Part shown: in pieces, positions 7,227 through 15,114 of the stretch
How the letters are laid out: every line of letters begins with the position of its first letter
Numbering within the stretch: position 1 is the stretch's first letter
Source of the DNA: Acidimicrobiia bacterium
GTDB lineage: Bacteria > Actinomycetota > Acidimicrobiia > IMCC26256 > JAMXLJ01
Direction: 5' to 3'
Assembly: GCA_035651955.1 (NCBI GenBank)
Contig: DASRES010000069.1
Span: 146,223-210,222 of the forward strand
DNA: 64,000 bases
Notes under the pieces: model-generated
The model's database searches: none
Seen by the model: the letters and a program-made list of their open reading frames with translations, nothing else
Told to the model about the DNA's origin: nothing
Program-made: the position numbers and the translations under genes

Positions 7227-7997
7227 ATGATCCGCTCGGAGGTGCGCGACCACGTCGGCGAGGTCGTGATCGCCAACCCACCGGTCAACGCGCTGCCGGT
7301 CGCGGGATGGTTCGAGCTCGCCGACACCATCCGCACGCTCGGTCACGACCCGTCGGTCCACGCGCTGATCGTCGCCGCGGACCCGTCCATCAAGGGCTTC
7401 CAGGCCGGCGTCGACATCAAGGAGCTGGCCGCCGACCCGACGCACGAGTCGCTCATCGGTGTGAACCGCGGCTGCTGGGAGACGTTCGCCGCCGTGTACG
7501 ACTGCGAGGTCCCGGTGATCGCGGCGGTGCACGGCTTCTGCCTCGGCGGCGGCATCGGCATCGCGGGCAACGCGGACATCGTCGTCGCGTCCGACGACGC
7601 GACGTTCGGGCTGCCCGAGGTGGACCGGGGCGCGCTCGGCGCGGCGACGCATCTCAGCCGGCTCGTCCCCCAGCACAAGATGCGCGCGCTGTTCTTCACC
7701 GGGTCGATGGTCACCGCGCAGGAGCTCCTCGCGTTCGGCACGGTCGAGCGGGTCGTGCCGCGCGAACAGCTGATGGACGCGGCGAGGGAGGTCGCCGGCG
7801 TGATCGCGAAGAAGAGCCCGCTCGTCATCCGGCGCGCCAAGGAGTCGCTCAACGCGATCGACCCCGTCGACGTCAAGCGCAGCTACCGCTTCGAGCAGGG
7901 CTTCACGTTCGAGCTCAACCTGTGGGGAGACTCCGACGAGCTGCGCCAGGCGTTCGTCGACAAGCGCGACGCCGACGTCGGACGGGACCGGACGTGA
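7227..7997 (+). CDS. echA20: Enoyl-CoA hydratase-family hydrolase EchA20 (steroid D-ring cleavage)
   Basis: This 256-residue crotonase-fold enzyme matches mycobacterial EchA20 throughout. It has an NPPVNALPVAGWFELAD start, FQAGVDIKEL, GFCLGGGIGIAGN (oxyanion hole), FGLPEVDRGALGAATHLSRL, FEQGFTFELNLWG and a short C-terminus. EchA20 hydrolytically opens the cyclopentanone D ring of the indene-carboxyl-CoA intermediate to yield COCHEA-CoA. It leads a tightly overlapping run (echA20, DUF35, thiolase, ipdA, ipdB, then ipdC), with its stop overlapping the next GTG by 4 nt. The promoter carries a TAGCCT -10 and the recurrent palindrome. Confidence 0.93.
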   Translation: MIRSEVRDHVGEVVIANPPVNALPVAGWFELADTIRTLGHDPSVHALIVAADPSIKGFQAGVDIKELAADPTHESLIGVNRGCWETFAAVYDCEVPVIAAVHGFCLGGGIGIAGNADIVVASDDATFGLPEVDRGALGAATHLSRLVPQHKMRALFFTGSMVTAQELLAFGTVERVVPREQLMDAAREVAGVIAKKSPLVIRRAKESLNAIDPVDVKRSYRFEQGFTFELNLWGDSDELRQAFVDKRDADVGRDRT

Positions 7998-8428
7998 GCC
8001 CGAAGCCGCAGGTTCCCGAGGTCGAGGGCTGGTTCGGGGAGGACGCGCTGGGCCCGCACCTGATCGGGACGCGCTGCCGCGCGTGCGGCTCGTACTTCTT
8101 TCCGAAGGAGACGTTCGCATGCCGCAACCCGCGCTGCGGGAGCAGCGACCTCGACGACGTGCCACTCAGCCGGCGCGGGAAGGTGTGGTCGTTCACGACG
8201 AACGAGTACGCGCCGCCGCCGCCGTATCCCGCCCGTGAGCCGTTCGAGCCGTACACGGTCGTCGCGGTCGAGCTGCCCGAGGAGCGGATGATCGTCCTCG
8301 GCCACCTCGCGCGTGGTGCGCGGCCGAGCGAGCTGCACGTGGGCGACCAGGTCGAGGTCGTCGTCGAGCCGTTCTACGACACCGACGACGCGACGCACAC
8401 GGTCTGGAAGTGGAGGCCGGTGACGTGA
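7994..8428 (+). CDS. DUF35/OB-fold zinc-ribbon protein, partner of the adjacent thiolase
   Basis: This 144-residue protein has an N-terminal rubredoxin-like zinc ribbon (C28-x2-C31, C43-x4-C48) followed by an OB fold (GKVWSFTTNEY, YTVVAVELPEERMIVLGHL, GDQVEVVVEPF). DUF35 proteins normally form complexes with lipid-transfer-protein-type thiolases. In steroid side-chain degradation such pairs (Ltp2 with the ChsH2 DUF35 domain) act as retro-aldolases. The gene overlaps echA20 upstream and the thiolase downstream by 4 nt each, which strongly suggests a stoichiometric complex. The pair's position inside the ring-cleavage operon is unusual compared with what I remember of M. tuberculosis. Confidence 0.9.
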   Translation: MSPKPQVPEVEGWFGEDALGPHLIGTRCRACGSYFFPKETFACRNPRCGSSDLDDVPLSRRGKVWSFTTNEYAPPPPYPAREPFEPYTVVAVELPEERMIVLGHLARGARPSELHVGDQVEVVVEPFYDTDDATHTVWKWRPVT

Positions 8429-9627
8429 GTGCGAGCAGCGAGCGTGAGGTCGTCGTCCTCGGTGCGGGCATGCACCCGTGGGGCAAGTGGGGACGTCGCT
8501 TCGTCGAGTACGGCGTCGTCGCGGCGCGTGCCGCGCTCGCCGACGCGCAGGTCGCCCTCGACGACGTGCAGTTCCTCGCCGGCGCCGACACGATGCGCAA
8601 CGGCTACCCGGGCTACGTCGCGGGTTCGACCTTTGCGCAGGCGCTCGGCTGGACCGGTGTTCCTGTCTCGAGCGCGTACGGAGCGTGCGCGTCGGGCGCG
8701 ATGGCATTGCAGGCGGCGCGTGCGCAGATCCTGGCCGGGTTCTGCGACGTCGCGCTCGTCGTGGGTGCCGACACCGCACCCCAGGGCTTCTTCGGTCCCG
8801 CGCCGGGCGAGCGCTGGCAGGACCCCGATTGGCTCCGGTTCCGCGTCCTCGGCGCGACGAACCCGACGTACTTCGGGTTGTACGCGCGCCGCCGCATGGA
8901 CGTGCACGGCGCGACGCTCGACGACTTCGCGCGTGTGAAGATCAAGAACAGCCGCCACGGGCTCCACAACCCGAACGCGAGGTACCGCAAGGAGTTCACC
9001 GCCGAGGACATCGCGAAGTCGCCCGTCGTCGCCGATCCCTTGCGCCTCGTCGACATCTGCGCGACCAGCGACGGCGCCGCGGCGGTCGTGCTCGCGAGCA
9101 CCGAGTACGCCCGGGCGCGCGGTCTCGACGCGCCCGTTCGCGTCTCCGGGATCTCGACGATCACGCCGCGGTACCCGAACACGTATCTCGACATGCCCGA
9201 CATCGGCACGGACTCCGCGGCGGCGGTCGCGCCGCCCGAGCGGTCGTACCGCGACTCGATCGCGGTGAGCGCGTACGAGCAGGCGGGCGTCGGCCCCGAG
9301 GACCTGAGCTTCGCCGAGGTGTACGACCTGTCGACCGCTCTCGAGCTCGACTGGTACGAGAACATCGGGCTCTGCGAGACGGGCGAGGCCGAGAAGCTGC
9401 TCCGCAGCGGCGACACCGAGCTCGGTGGCCGCATTCCCGTCAACCCGAGCGGCGGGCTCGCATGCTTCGGCGAGGCGATCCCCGCGCAGGCGATCGCGCA
9501 GCTGTGCGAGCTGACGTGGCAGCTGCGCGGGACGGCGGGCGAGCGTCAGGTGGACGGCGCCCGCGTCGGCCTCGCGATCAACCAAGGCCTCTTCGGCCAC
9601 GGCAGCTGCATCATCGCGACGCGTTGA
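8425..9627 (+). CDS. Lipid-transfer-protein-type thiolase/acyl-CoA lyase
   Basis: This 400-residue thiolase-superfamily protein is of the SCP-x/Ltp branch. The nucleophile-loop cysteine is C88 in SAYGACASGAMALQ. Other landmarks are ICATSDGAAAVVLAS, AEVYDLSTALELDWYENIGL, IPVNPSGGLACFGEAIPAQAI and a C-terminal NQGLFGHGSC. It lacks the GHPxGxxG motif of degradative thiolases, as is usual for this branch. With the preceding DUF35 protein it probably forms a heteromeric thiolase or retro-aldolase acting on a ring-degradation CoA ester. Start GTG 8425 overlaps the DUF35 stop. Subgroup (Ltp2, Ltp3 or Ltp4) could not be decided. Confidence 0.85.
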   Translation: MSASSEREVVVLGAGMHPWGKWGRRFVEYGVVAARAALADAQVALDDVQFLAGADTMRNGYPGYVAGSTFAQALGWTGVPVSSAYGACASGAMALQAARAQILAGFCDVALVVGADTAPQGFFGPAPGERWQDPDWLRFRVLGATNPTYFGLYARRRMDVHGATLDDFARVKIKNSRHGLHNPNARYRKEFTAEDIAKSPVVADPLRLVDICATSDGAAAVVLASTEYARARGLDAPVRVSGISTITPRYPNTYLDMPDIGTDSAAAVAPPERSYRDSIAVSAYEQAGVGPEDLSFAEVYDLSTALELDWYENIGLCETGEAEKLLRSGDTELGGRIPVNPSGGLACFGEAIPAQAIAQLCELTWQLRGTAGERQVDGARVGLAINQGLFGHGSCIIATR

Positions 9628-9629
9628 GC

Positions 9630-10481
9630 ATGACCGACAAGCGGATGACCGAGGCCGACGTCGTCGGCGAGCTGCGCGACGGGATGACGATCGGCATCGG
9701 CGGTTGGGGGTCGCGCCGCAAGCCCATGTCGATCGTGCGCGAGATCCTGCGCTCGGACCTACGCGACCTGACGATCGTCTCGTACGGCGGTCCCGACGTC
9801 GGGATGCTGTGCACGACGGGCCAGGCGCGCAAGGTCGTCTACGGGTTCGTGTCGCTCGACTCGATCCCGCTGGAGCCGCACTTCCGTCGTGCCCGTGAGG
9901 AAGGGACCATCGCCGCTATGGAGCTCGACGAGGGCATGTTGCAGTGGGGGCTGCGCGCCGCTGCGATGCGCGTGTCGTTCCTCCCCTGCCGCGCCGGCAT
10001 CGGGTCCGCGATCATGGAGGTCAACCCCGAGCTGAGGACCGTCGAGTCGCCCTACGAGGACGGCGACGTGTACGTGGCGATGCCGGCTCTGTCGCTCGAC
10101 GTCGCGATCATCCACGCCAACCGTGCCGACGCGCGAGGGAACGGTCAGTACCTCGGGCCCGACTGGTACTTCGACGATCTGTTCTGCATGGCGGCGAAGC
10201 GCCGGTTCATGAGCTGCGAGCGCGTCGTCGACACCGACGACTTCCTGAAGGAGGGGTCGGAGCAGACGTTGAAGATCAACCGCATGATGACCGACGGCGT
10301 GATCGAGGCGCCGTACGGCGCGCACTTCACGCACTGCATCCCGGACTACGAGCGCGACGAAGCCGTGCAGCGCGAGTACGCCGCCACCGCGAAGGATCCC
10401 GACGCGTGGGCCGCCTTCCGGGCGAAGTACGTCGACATCCCCGAAGCCGACTACCGCCGTGTGATCGGAGTCGCGGAGTGA
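9630..10481 (+). CDS. ipdA: COCHEA-CoA hydrolase alpha subunit IpdA
   Basis: This 283-residue class I CoA-transferase alpha-type subunit carries GMTIGIGGWGSRRKPMSIVRE, TIVSYGGPDVGML, FLPCRAGIGS and a long C-terminus (PYGAHFTHCIPDYERDE) typical of IpdA. The acidic residue E101 in ELDEGML aligns, by inspection, with the catalytic glutamate reported for mycobacterial IpdA. IpdAB is structurally a CoA transferase but hydrolyses the carbocyclic C ring of COCHEA-CoA. ipdB overlaps by 4 nt, consistent with a heterotetramer. Confidence 0.93.
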   Translation: MTDKRMTEADVVGELRDGMTIGIGGWGSRRKPMSIVREILRSDLRDLTIVSYGGPDVGMLCTTGQARKVVYGFVSLDSIPLEPHFRRAREEGTIAAMELDEGMLQWGLRAAAMRVSFLPCRAGIGSAIMEVNPELRTVESPYEDGDVYVAMPALSLDVAIIHANRADARGNGQYLGPDWYFDDLFCMAAKRRFMSCERVVDTDDFLKEGSEQTLKINRMMTDGVIEAPYGAHFTHCIPDYERDEAVQREYAATAKDPDAWAAFRAKYVDIPEADYRRVIGVAE

Positions 10482-11257
10482 GCGGCGGGTCGACTGCGCC
10501 GACGATCGCCGAGGTGTGCGTGGTCGCGTGTGCCGACGTCTGGCGGGGTGACGGCGAGATCCTCGCGAGCCCGATCGGCACCGTGCCGATGATCGCGGTA
10601 CGGCTCGCTGCGTCGACGTTCGAGCCCGACCTGGTCTACACGGACGGCGACGCGCTGCTCCTCGCGGAGCCCCTGCCCGTCGGCCCCACCGCCGCCGACG
10701 CGCCGAAGCACGTCGAGGGGTGGATGCCGTTCCGCAACGTGTTCGACGTCGTCTGGTCCGGGAAGCGGCACGTGATGATGGGCGCGACGCAGGTCGACCG
10801 CTACGGCAACCAGAACATCGCGTGCATCGGCCCGTGGCAGAAGCCGAAGGCGCAGCTCCTCGGTGTGCGTGGCGCGCCCGGGAACACGGTGAACCACCCG
10901 ACGAGCTACTGGGTCCCGAACCACACGACGCGCGTGTTCGTCGAGAGCGTCGACTGCGTGTCGGGCGTCGGCTACGACCGGGCCGCCGCGGCGGGACCGA
11001 CCGCGAGCGAGTTCCACGAGATCCGCCGCGTCGTGTCGAACAAGGGCGTGTTCGACTTCGAGACGCCCGATCACTCGATGCGGTTGCGGTCGGTGCACCC
11101 GGGCGTGCCCGTCGACGACCTCGTCCAGAGCACGGGGTTCGAGCTGGTGATCCCCGACGACGTCCCCGAGACGCGTCTCCCGACCGACGAGGAGCTCCAC
11201 CTCATCCGCGACGTCCTCGACCCCGACAACCTCCGCGACACCGAGGTGAAGGCGTGA
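10478..11257 (+). CDS. ipdB: COCHEA-CoA hydrolase beta subunit IpdB
   Basis: This 259-residue beta-type subunit of the CoA-transferase fold begins APTIAEVCVVACADVWRGDGEILASPIGTVPMIAVRLA. It contains HVMMGATQVDRYGNQNIACIG, the RGAPGNTVNHPTSYWVPNHT region and VSNKGVFDFETPDHSMRLRSVHPGV, all characteristic of IpdB. Together with IpdA it opens the last carbon ring of the steroid nucleus. The GTG start at 10478 overlaps the ipdA stop. A perfect 8-bp inverted repeat lies in the 67-nt gap to ipdC and may form a hairpin in the transcript. Confidence 0.93.
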   Translation: MSGGSTAPTIAEVCVVACADVWRGDGEILASPIGTVPMIAVRLAASTFEPDLVYTDGDALLLAEPLPVGPTAADAPKHVEGWMPFRNVFDVVWSGKRHVMMGATQVDRYGNQNIACIGPWQKPKAQLLGVRGAPGNTVNHPTSYWVPNHTTRVFVESVDCVSGVGYDRAAAAGPTASEFHEIRRVVSNKGVFDFETPDHSMRLRSVHPGVPVDDLVQSTGFELVIPDDVPETRLPTDEELHLIRDVLDPDNLRDTEVKA

Positions 11258-11263
11258 CCCCGA

Positions 11264-11287
11264 GACGTTCATGCGTCGCTGAACGTC
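11264..11287. promoter_or_regulatory. Perfect inverted repeat between ipdB and ipdC
   Basis: GACGTTCA (11264-11271) and TGAACGTC (11280-11287) are perfect inverted repeats separated by 8 nt, 7 nt after the ipdB stop and 37 nt before the ipdC ATG. It may be a regulator site for an internal promoter or a stabilising or attenuating RNA hairpin; no U-tract follows. Confidence 0.6.
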
Positions 11288-11324
11288 GCTCTACGACGAC
11301 GAACGACGCACGAACGCTGGTGCC

Positions 11325-12386
11325 ATGACGCACCCGACGCTGCGCACCCGCATCTGCGAGCTGTTCGGGATCGAGCACCCGATCGTGCAGACGGGCATGG
11401 GCTGGGTCGCGGGGCCGCGCCTGGCGGCGGCGACGTCGAACGCAGGCGGCCTCGGCATCCTCGCGTCGGGGACGATGGACTTCGCACAGCTGCGCGACGC
11501 CATCACCGAGACGAAGCAGCGCACCTCGAAGCCGTTCGGCGTCAACCTGCGGGCGGACGCGCCCGACGCGCGGGAGCGCATCGACCTCCTGATCCGCGAG
11601 CAGGTGAAGGTCGCGTCGTTCGCGCTCGCGCCGAAGCAGGACCTCATCGCGCGCCTCAAGGACGCCGGTGTCGTCGTCGTCCCGTCGATCGGCGCGAAGC
11701 GTCACGCCGAGAAGGTCGCGCAGTGGGGCGTCGACGCGGTCGTCGTCCAGGGTGGTGAGGGCGGCGGTCACACCGGTCCCGTTCCGACGACGTTGCTCCT
11801 GCCGCAGGTCGTCGACACGGTCGACATCCCCGTCATCGCGGCGGGCGGGTTCTTCGACGGGCGCGGTCTCGTCGCCGCACTCGCCTACGGCGCGAGCGGC
11901 ATCGCGATGGGGACGCGCTTCCTGCTGACGCGCGACAGCACCGTCCCCGACGACGTGAAGCAGATCTACCTCGGCAAGGCGGTCACGGACACGGTGGTCA
12001 CGACGCAGGTCGATGGTGTCCCGCACCGGGTCCTCCGCAGCGAGCTCGTCGAGCGACTCGAGCACACCGGACCGGTGACGAGCCTGCCCCGCGCGATCCG
12101 GAACGCGCTCGAGTTCAAGAAGCTGTCCGGCACGCCGTGGCGCGACATCGTGCAGGAAGGGCTCGCGATGAAGCGCGCCCAGGAGCTCTCCTGGAGCCAG
12201 GTCGTCATGGCGGCCAACACGCCGATGCTCCTGAAGGCCGCGATGGTCGACGGGCGGCCCGATCTCGGCGTGATGTCGAGCGGTCAGGTCGTCGGTGTCA
12301 TCGACGACCTGCCGACGGTCGCGCAGCTCGTGCAGCGCATCGTCGACGAGGCCGAGTCGACGCTGAAGCGTCTCGGCGCGTCCTGA
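11325..12386 (+). CDS. ipdC: FMN-dependent oxidoreductase IpdC (nitronate monooxygenase fold)
   Basis: This 353-residue TIM-barrel flavoenzyme of the 2-nitropropane dioxygenase family has IEHPIVQTGMGWVAGPRLAAATSNAGGLG at its start, VVQGGEGGGHTG (FMN phosphate loop), IPVIAAGGFFDGRGLVAALAYGASGIAMGTRFL and a long C-terminal region. It follows ipdA and ipdB, as in mycobacterial KstR2 clusters where Rv3553 is IpdC, an enzyme needed to prepare the C/D-ring intermediate before D-ring hydrolysis. Chemically it is probably a reductase or oxidase on the indene-carboxyl-CoA, not a nitroalkane oxidase. Confidence comes from context plus length. Confidence 0.9.
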   Translation: MTHPTLRTRICELFGIEHPIVQTGMGWVAGPRLAAATSNAGGLGILASGTMDFAQLRDAITETKQRTSKPFGVNLRADAPDARERIDLLIREQVKVASFALAPKQDLIARLKDAGVVVVPSIGAKRHAEKVAQWGVDAVVVQGGEGGGHTGPVPTTLLLPQVVDTVDIPVIAAGGFFDGRGLVAALAYGASGIAMGTRFLLTRDSTVPDDVKQIYLGKAVTDTVVTTQVDGVPHRVLRSELVERLEHTGPVTSLPRAIRNALEFKKLSGTPWRDIVQEGLAMKRAQELSWSQVVMAANTPMLLKAAMVDGRPDLGVMSSGQVVGVIDDLPTVAQLVQRIVDEAESTLKRLGAS

Positions 12387-12392
12387 GCGCGC

Positions 12393-13556
12393 ATGGCTCC
12401 GCCGGTCGACGTCCACGGCACCGTCGATCCCCGGTTCGACGCGGTCCGCACCGCGTTCGCGCGGAACTTCGAGCGACACGGCGACGTCGGCGCCGCGTGC
12501 TGCGTCTGGGTGGGGGGCCGGCCCGTCGTCGACGTCTGCGGCGGGGTCGCGGACACCACCGACGGACGACCGTGGGAGCACGACACGCCGTGCGTCGTGT
12601 TCTCGACGACGAAGGGTGTCACCGCGATCGCGGTCAACCTGCTCGTGCAGCGGGGCGTCCTCGACCTCGACGCGTCCGTCGCGACGTACTGGCCGGAGTT
12701 CGCGGCCAACGGGAAGGGTGGGATCCCGCTGCGGTGGCTGCTGTCGCACCGCGCCGGGCTCGCGCACGTCACCGCGGATCTGACGCTCGACGACGTGCTC
12801 GCGTGGGACCCGGTCGTCGACGCGATCGCCGCGCAAGAACCCGTCTGGGAGCCGGGGACGGCACACGGCTACCACGTGCGTTCGTACGGTTGGCTGCTGG
12901 GCGAGGTCGTCCGGCGCGTGACGGGCATGTCGATCGGCGCGTTCGTCGCGCGCGAGCTCGCGGCGCCGCTGCACCTCGATCTCTGGATCGGTCTTCCGGA
13001 GACCGTCGAGGCGCGCATCGCGCGTCTCCTGCCGCCGCTGGAGCTCCAGGACGAGCACGCGCGCGAGCTGTTCGAGGCGTTCATGAAGGACGATCCGCTG
13101 CGGGCCGGTGCGATGGGCGGCCCGTCGAATCTGTTCCGCTACGACGACATGTGGAACACACGCGCGTTGCACGCGGCCGAGATGCCGTCGTCGAACGGCG
13201 TCGCGACCGCACCCGCGCTCGCCAAGCTGTACGCGGCGTGCATCGGTGACGTCGGCGGCGTCCGGATCCTCGACGGCGACACGGTCGCGCGCGCGTCGCG
13301 GGTGGAGTCGGACGGCGAGGACGTGATCCTCGGCATCCCGACCCGGTTCGGGCTGGGGTTCTCGCTCCCGCCGATGCTGTCGCCCGCGGCTGGTCCCGGC
13401 GCGTTCGGGCATCCGGGCGCGGGAGGATCGCTCGCGTTCGCGGATCCCGACAACGAGCTCGCGTTCGCGTACGTCATGAACCAGATGCAGCTCGGTCTGA
13501 CCGGTGACCGACGCACGGAGACGCTCGTCGCCGCCGTCTACGACGCGCTCGCCTGA
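12393..13556 (+). CDS. Beta-lactamase-fold serine hydrolase/esterase (class C-like)
   Basis: This 387-residue protein has the serine-type beta-lactamase/DD-peptidase fold of family VIII esterases. The nucleophile motif S71-T-T-K74 lies in VVFSTTKG, tyrosines Y160 and Y165 occupy the usual second-motif region (GYHVRSYGWLLGEVV), and HPGAGGS near the C-terminus corresponds to the KTG-equivalent. No signal peptide is visible, so it is likely cytoplasmic. Mycobacterial relatives are lipases or esterases such as LipE-type proteins. It follows ipdC by 6 nt and its stop overlaps the next start, so it is probably read from the same operon. The substrate is unknown. Confidence 0.83.
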   Translation: MAPPVDVHGTVDPRFDAVRTAFARNFERHGDVGAACCVWVGGRPVVDVCGGVADTTDGRPWEHDTPCVVFSTTKGVTAIAVNLLVQRGVLDLDASVATYWPEFAANGKGGIPLRWLLSHRAGLAHVTADLTLDDVLAWDPVVDAIAAQEPVWEPGTAHGYHVRSYGWLLGEVVRRVTGMSIGAFVARELAAPLHLDLWIGLPETVEARIARLLPPLELQDEHARELFEAFMKDDPLRAGAMGGPSNLFRYDDMWNTRALHAAEMPSSNGVATAPALAKLYAACIGDVGGVRILDGDTVARASRVESDGEDVILGIPTRFGLGFSLPPMLSPAAGPGAFGHPGAGGSLAFADPDNELAFAYVMNQMQLGLTGDRRTETLVAAVYDALA

Positions 13557-13966
13557 TGGACCTGACGCTCGAGCGCGCGCGGCAGCTGTTCGACCGGCGC
13601 CGTGACGCGTGGCTCGCGCAGGACGTCGACGCGTACCTGGACCTCTTCGCGCCGGACCTCGAGATCACGATGCCGGGCCGGGCCGAGCCCGTGCGCGGAA
13701 TCGAGCCGTACGCCGAGATCGTCCGCCGGTCGTTCGCATGGGCGGTACCCGAGGCGTTCACGTTCCACGAGCTCGCCGTCGCCGGCGACGCCGTCCTCGC
13801 CGAGTGGACGATCTCCGTCCGCCGTCGCGACGACGGCGCCCGCTTCGAGTGGCACGGCATGAGCATCGCCCGCATCGACGGCGATGGCCGGATCGCGCGG
13901 TGGCGTGAATACTGGGATCCCCGCGAGGTTCGCGAGCCGGTGGAGGTTCCCCATGTCGGAACGTGA
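13556..13966 (+). CDS. SnoaL-like/NTF2-fold protein
   Basis: This 136-residue alpha+beta protein resembles the SnoaL/DUF4440 cone fold: an N-terminal helix (LERARQLFDRRRDAWLAQDVDAYLDLFAPDLEI) followed by curved sheet strands (FTFHELAVAGDAVLAEWTIS, FEWHGMSIARIDGDGRIARWREYWDP). Such proteins include ketosteroid-isomerase-like enzymes and hydratases, as well as non-catalytic binding proteins. A second SnoaL-like gene follows with a 14-nt overlap, so the two may form a heteromer. A ketosteroid-type isomerase would fit the context, but no catalytic residue assignment was possible. Confidence 0.78.
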   Translation: MDLTLERARQLFDRRRDAWLAQDVDAYLDLFAPDLEITMPGRAEPVRGIEPYAEIVRRSFAWAVPEAFTFHELAVAGDAVLAEWTISVRRRDDGARFEWHGMSIARIDGDGRIARWREYWDPREVREPVEVPHVGT

Positions 13967-14300
13967 TCTGCTGCAGCTCACCGAGGCGTTCGGGAAGGCG
14001 TGGAACGACCACGATCTCGACGCCGCCCTTGCACTGGTCACCGACGACTGCGTGTTCGAGAGCACCGGCCCGTCACCGGACGGCGTCCGTCACGAAGGAC
14101 GTGATGCGGTGAGGAGCGCGTGGAAGGCGATCTTCGACGACGTGCGCGCGCGCTTCGACACCGAGGACTGCTTCGTGGCGGGCGACCGCATCGTGCAGAC
14201 CTGGCGATACGACTGGGGCGACGGCCACGTTCGCGGTGTGGACGTGATGCGCGCGCGTGACGGGCGCATCTCCGAGAAGCTCTCGTACGTCAAGGGCTGA
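13953..14300 (+). CDS. SnoaL-like/NTF2-fold protein (second of a tandem pair)
   Basis: This 115-residue protein is of the same fold class as its upstream neighbour: LTEAFGKAWNDHDLDAALALVTDDCVFEST, HEGRDAVRSAWKAIFDDV and the strands DCFVAGDRIVQTWRYDW and VRGVDVMRARDGRISEKLSYVKG. Start ATG 13953 has GGAGG at 13942-13946 and overlaps the previous gene by 14 nt. Sequence similarity between the two is low, consistent with complementary subunits, not a recent duplication. Function is unknown. Confidence 0.8.
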   Translation: MSERDLLQLTEAFGKAWNDHDLDAALALVTDDCVFESTGPSPDGVRHEGRDAVRSAWKAIFDDVRARFDTEDCFVAGDRIVQTWRYDWGDGHVRGVDVMRARDGRISEKLSYVKG

Positions 14301-14306
14301 CGCGTC

Positions 14307-15089
14307 GTGCGCGTCGCGGCGATCCAGCACGACATCGTGTGGGAGGACCGCGACGCGAACTACGGACGGCTCGCGCCGATGATCGCCGCGGCCGCATCGG
14401 CCGGCGCGCGACTGGTCGCGCTGACGGAGATGTTCGCGACGGGCTTCTCGATGGACGCGTCGCGCATCGCGGAGCCGCGCGACGGGCCGAGCTCTCGGTT
14501 CCTCCGCGAGCAGGCGCGCGTGAACGACGTCTACGTGTGCGGTTCGATCGCCGAATGTGTACCGGGCGTCGACCGCCCGTACAACACGTTCGTGCTCGCG
14601 GGCCCGGACGGCGTGGTGCTCCGCTACGACAAGATCCACCCGTTCACGTACTCGGGGGAGCACGAGCACTACTCGGCGGGCTCCGCGCGCGTCACGGTCG
14701 CGGTCGAGGGCGTCGCGCTCAGCCCGTTCGTCTGCTACGACCTCCGGTTCGCCGACGAGCTGTGGGACCTCGCGGCGCGCACCGATCTCTACGTCGTGGT
14801 CGCGAACTGGCCCGAGAGCCGCCGGCTGCACTGGCAGGTGCTGCTGCGTGCACGCGCGATCGAGAACCAGGCGTACGTCCTCGGCGTGAACCGGGTCGGG
14901 ACCGGCGGGCGGCTCACCTACGCGGGTGACTCGTGTGTGATCGACCCGCTCGGCGAGGTGCTGGCGTTCGCGGCCGGCGGTGAGACGCTCGTCCTCGCGG
15001 ACGTCGATCCCGAGATCGTCCGCGCGACACGCGAGCGGTTCCCGTTCCTCGCCGACCGCCGGACCGGCGAAGACCGTCCCGTAAGCTGA
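14307..15089 (+). CDS. Carbon-nitrogen hydrolase (nitrilase/omega-amidase family)
   Basis: This 260-residue nitrilase-superfamily amidohydrolase has its catalytic triad visible: E41 in LTEMFATGFSM, K109 in RYDKIHPFTYSGE and C143 in FVCYDLRF. The motif pattern resembles omega-amidases and YafV-type enzymes that hydrolyse short dicarboxylate amides. The GTG start at 14307 is 6 nt after the SnoaL stop. How it serves the steroid cluster, if at all, is unclear; it may deamidate an off-pathway product. The downstream gap to fadA6 is 25 nt and contains the GGAGG of fadA6. Confidence 0.85.
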   Translation: MRVAAIQHDIVWEDRDANYGRLAPMIAAAASAGARLVALTEMFATGFSMDASRIAEPRDGPSSRFLREQARVNDVYVCGSIAECVPGVDRPYNTFVLAGPDGVVLRYDKIHPFTYSGEHEHYSAGSARVTVAVEGVALSPFVCYDLRFADELWDLAARTDLYVVVANWPESRRLHWQVLLRARAIENQAYVLGVNRVGTGGRLTYAGDSCVIDPLGEVLAFAAGGETLVLADVDPEIVRATRERFPFLADRRTGEDRPVS

Positions 15090-15114
15090 GATCCCCCAGC
15101 TCGGAGGTTCCGTC

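Noticed and set aside
11202..13412. A 736-codon minus-strand frame across ipdC and the serine hydrolase
   Set aside because: Shadow frame: no recognisable domain, and it opposes conserved plus-strand genes. The same holds for the 859-codon frame at 25250-27829 and the 933-codon frame at 31319-34120.
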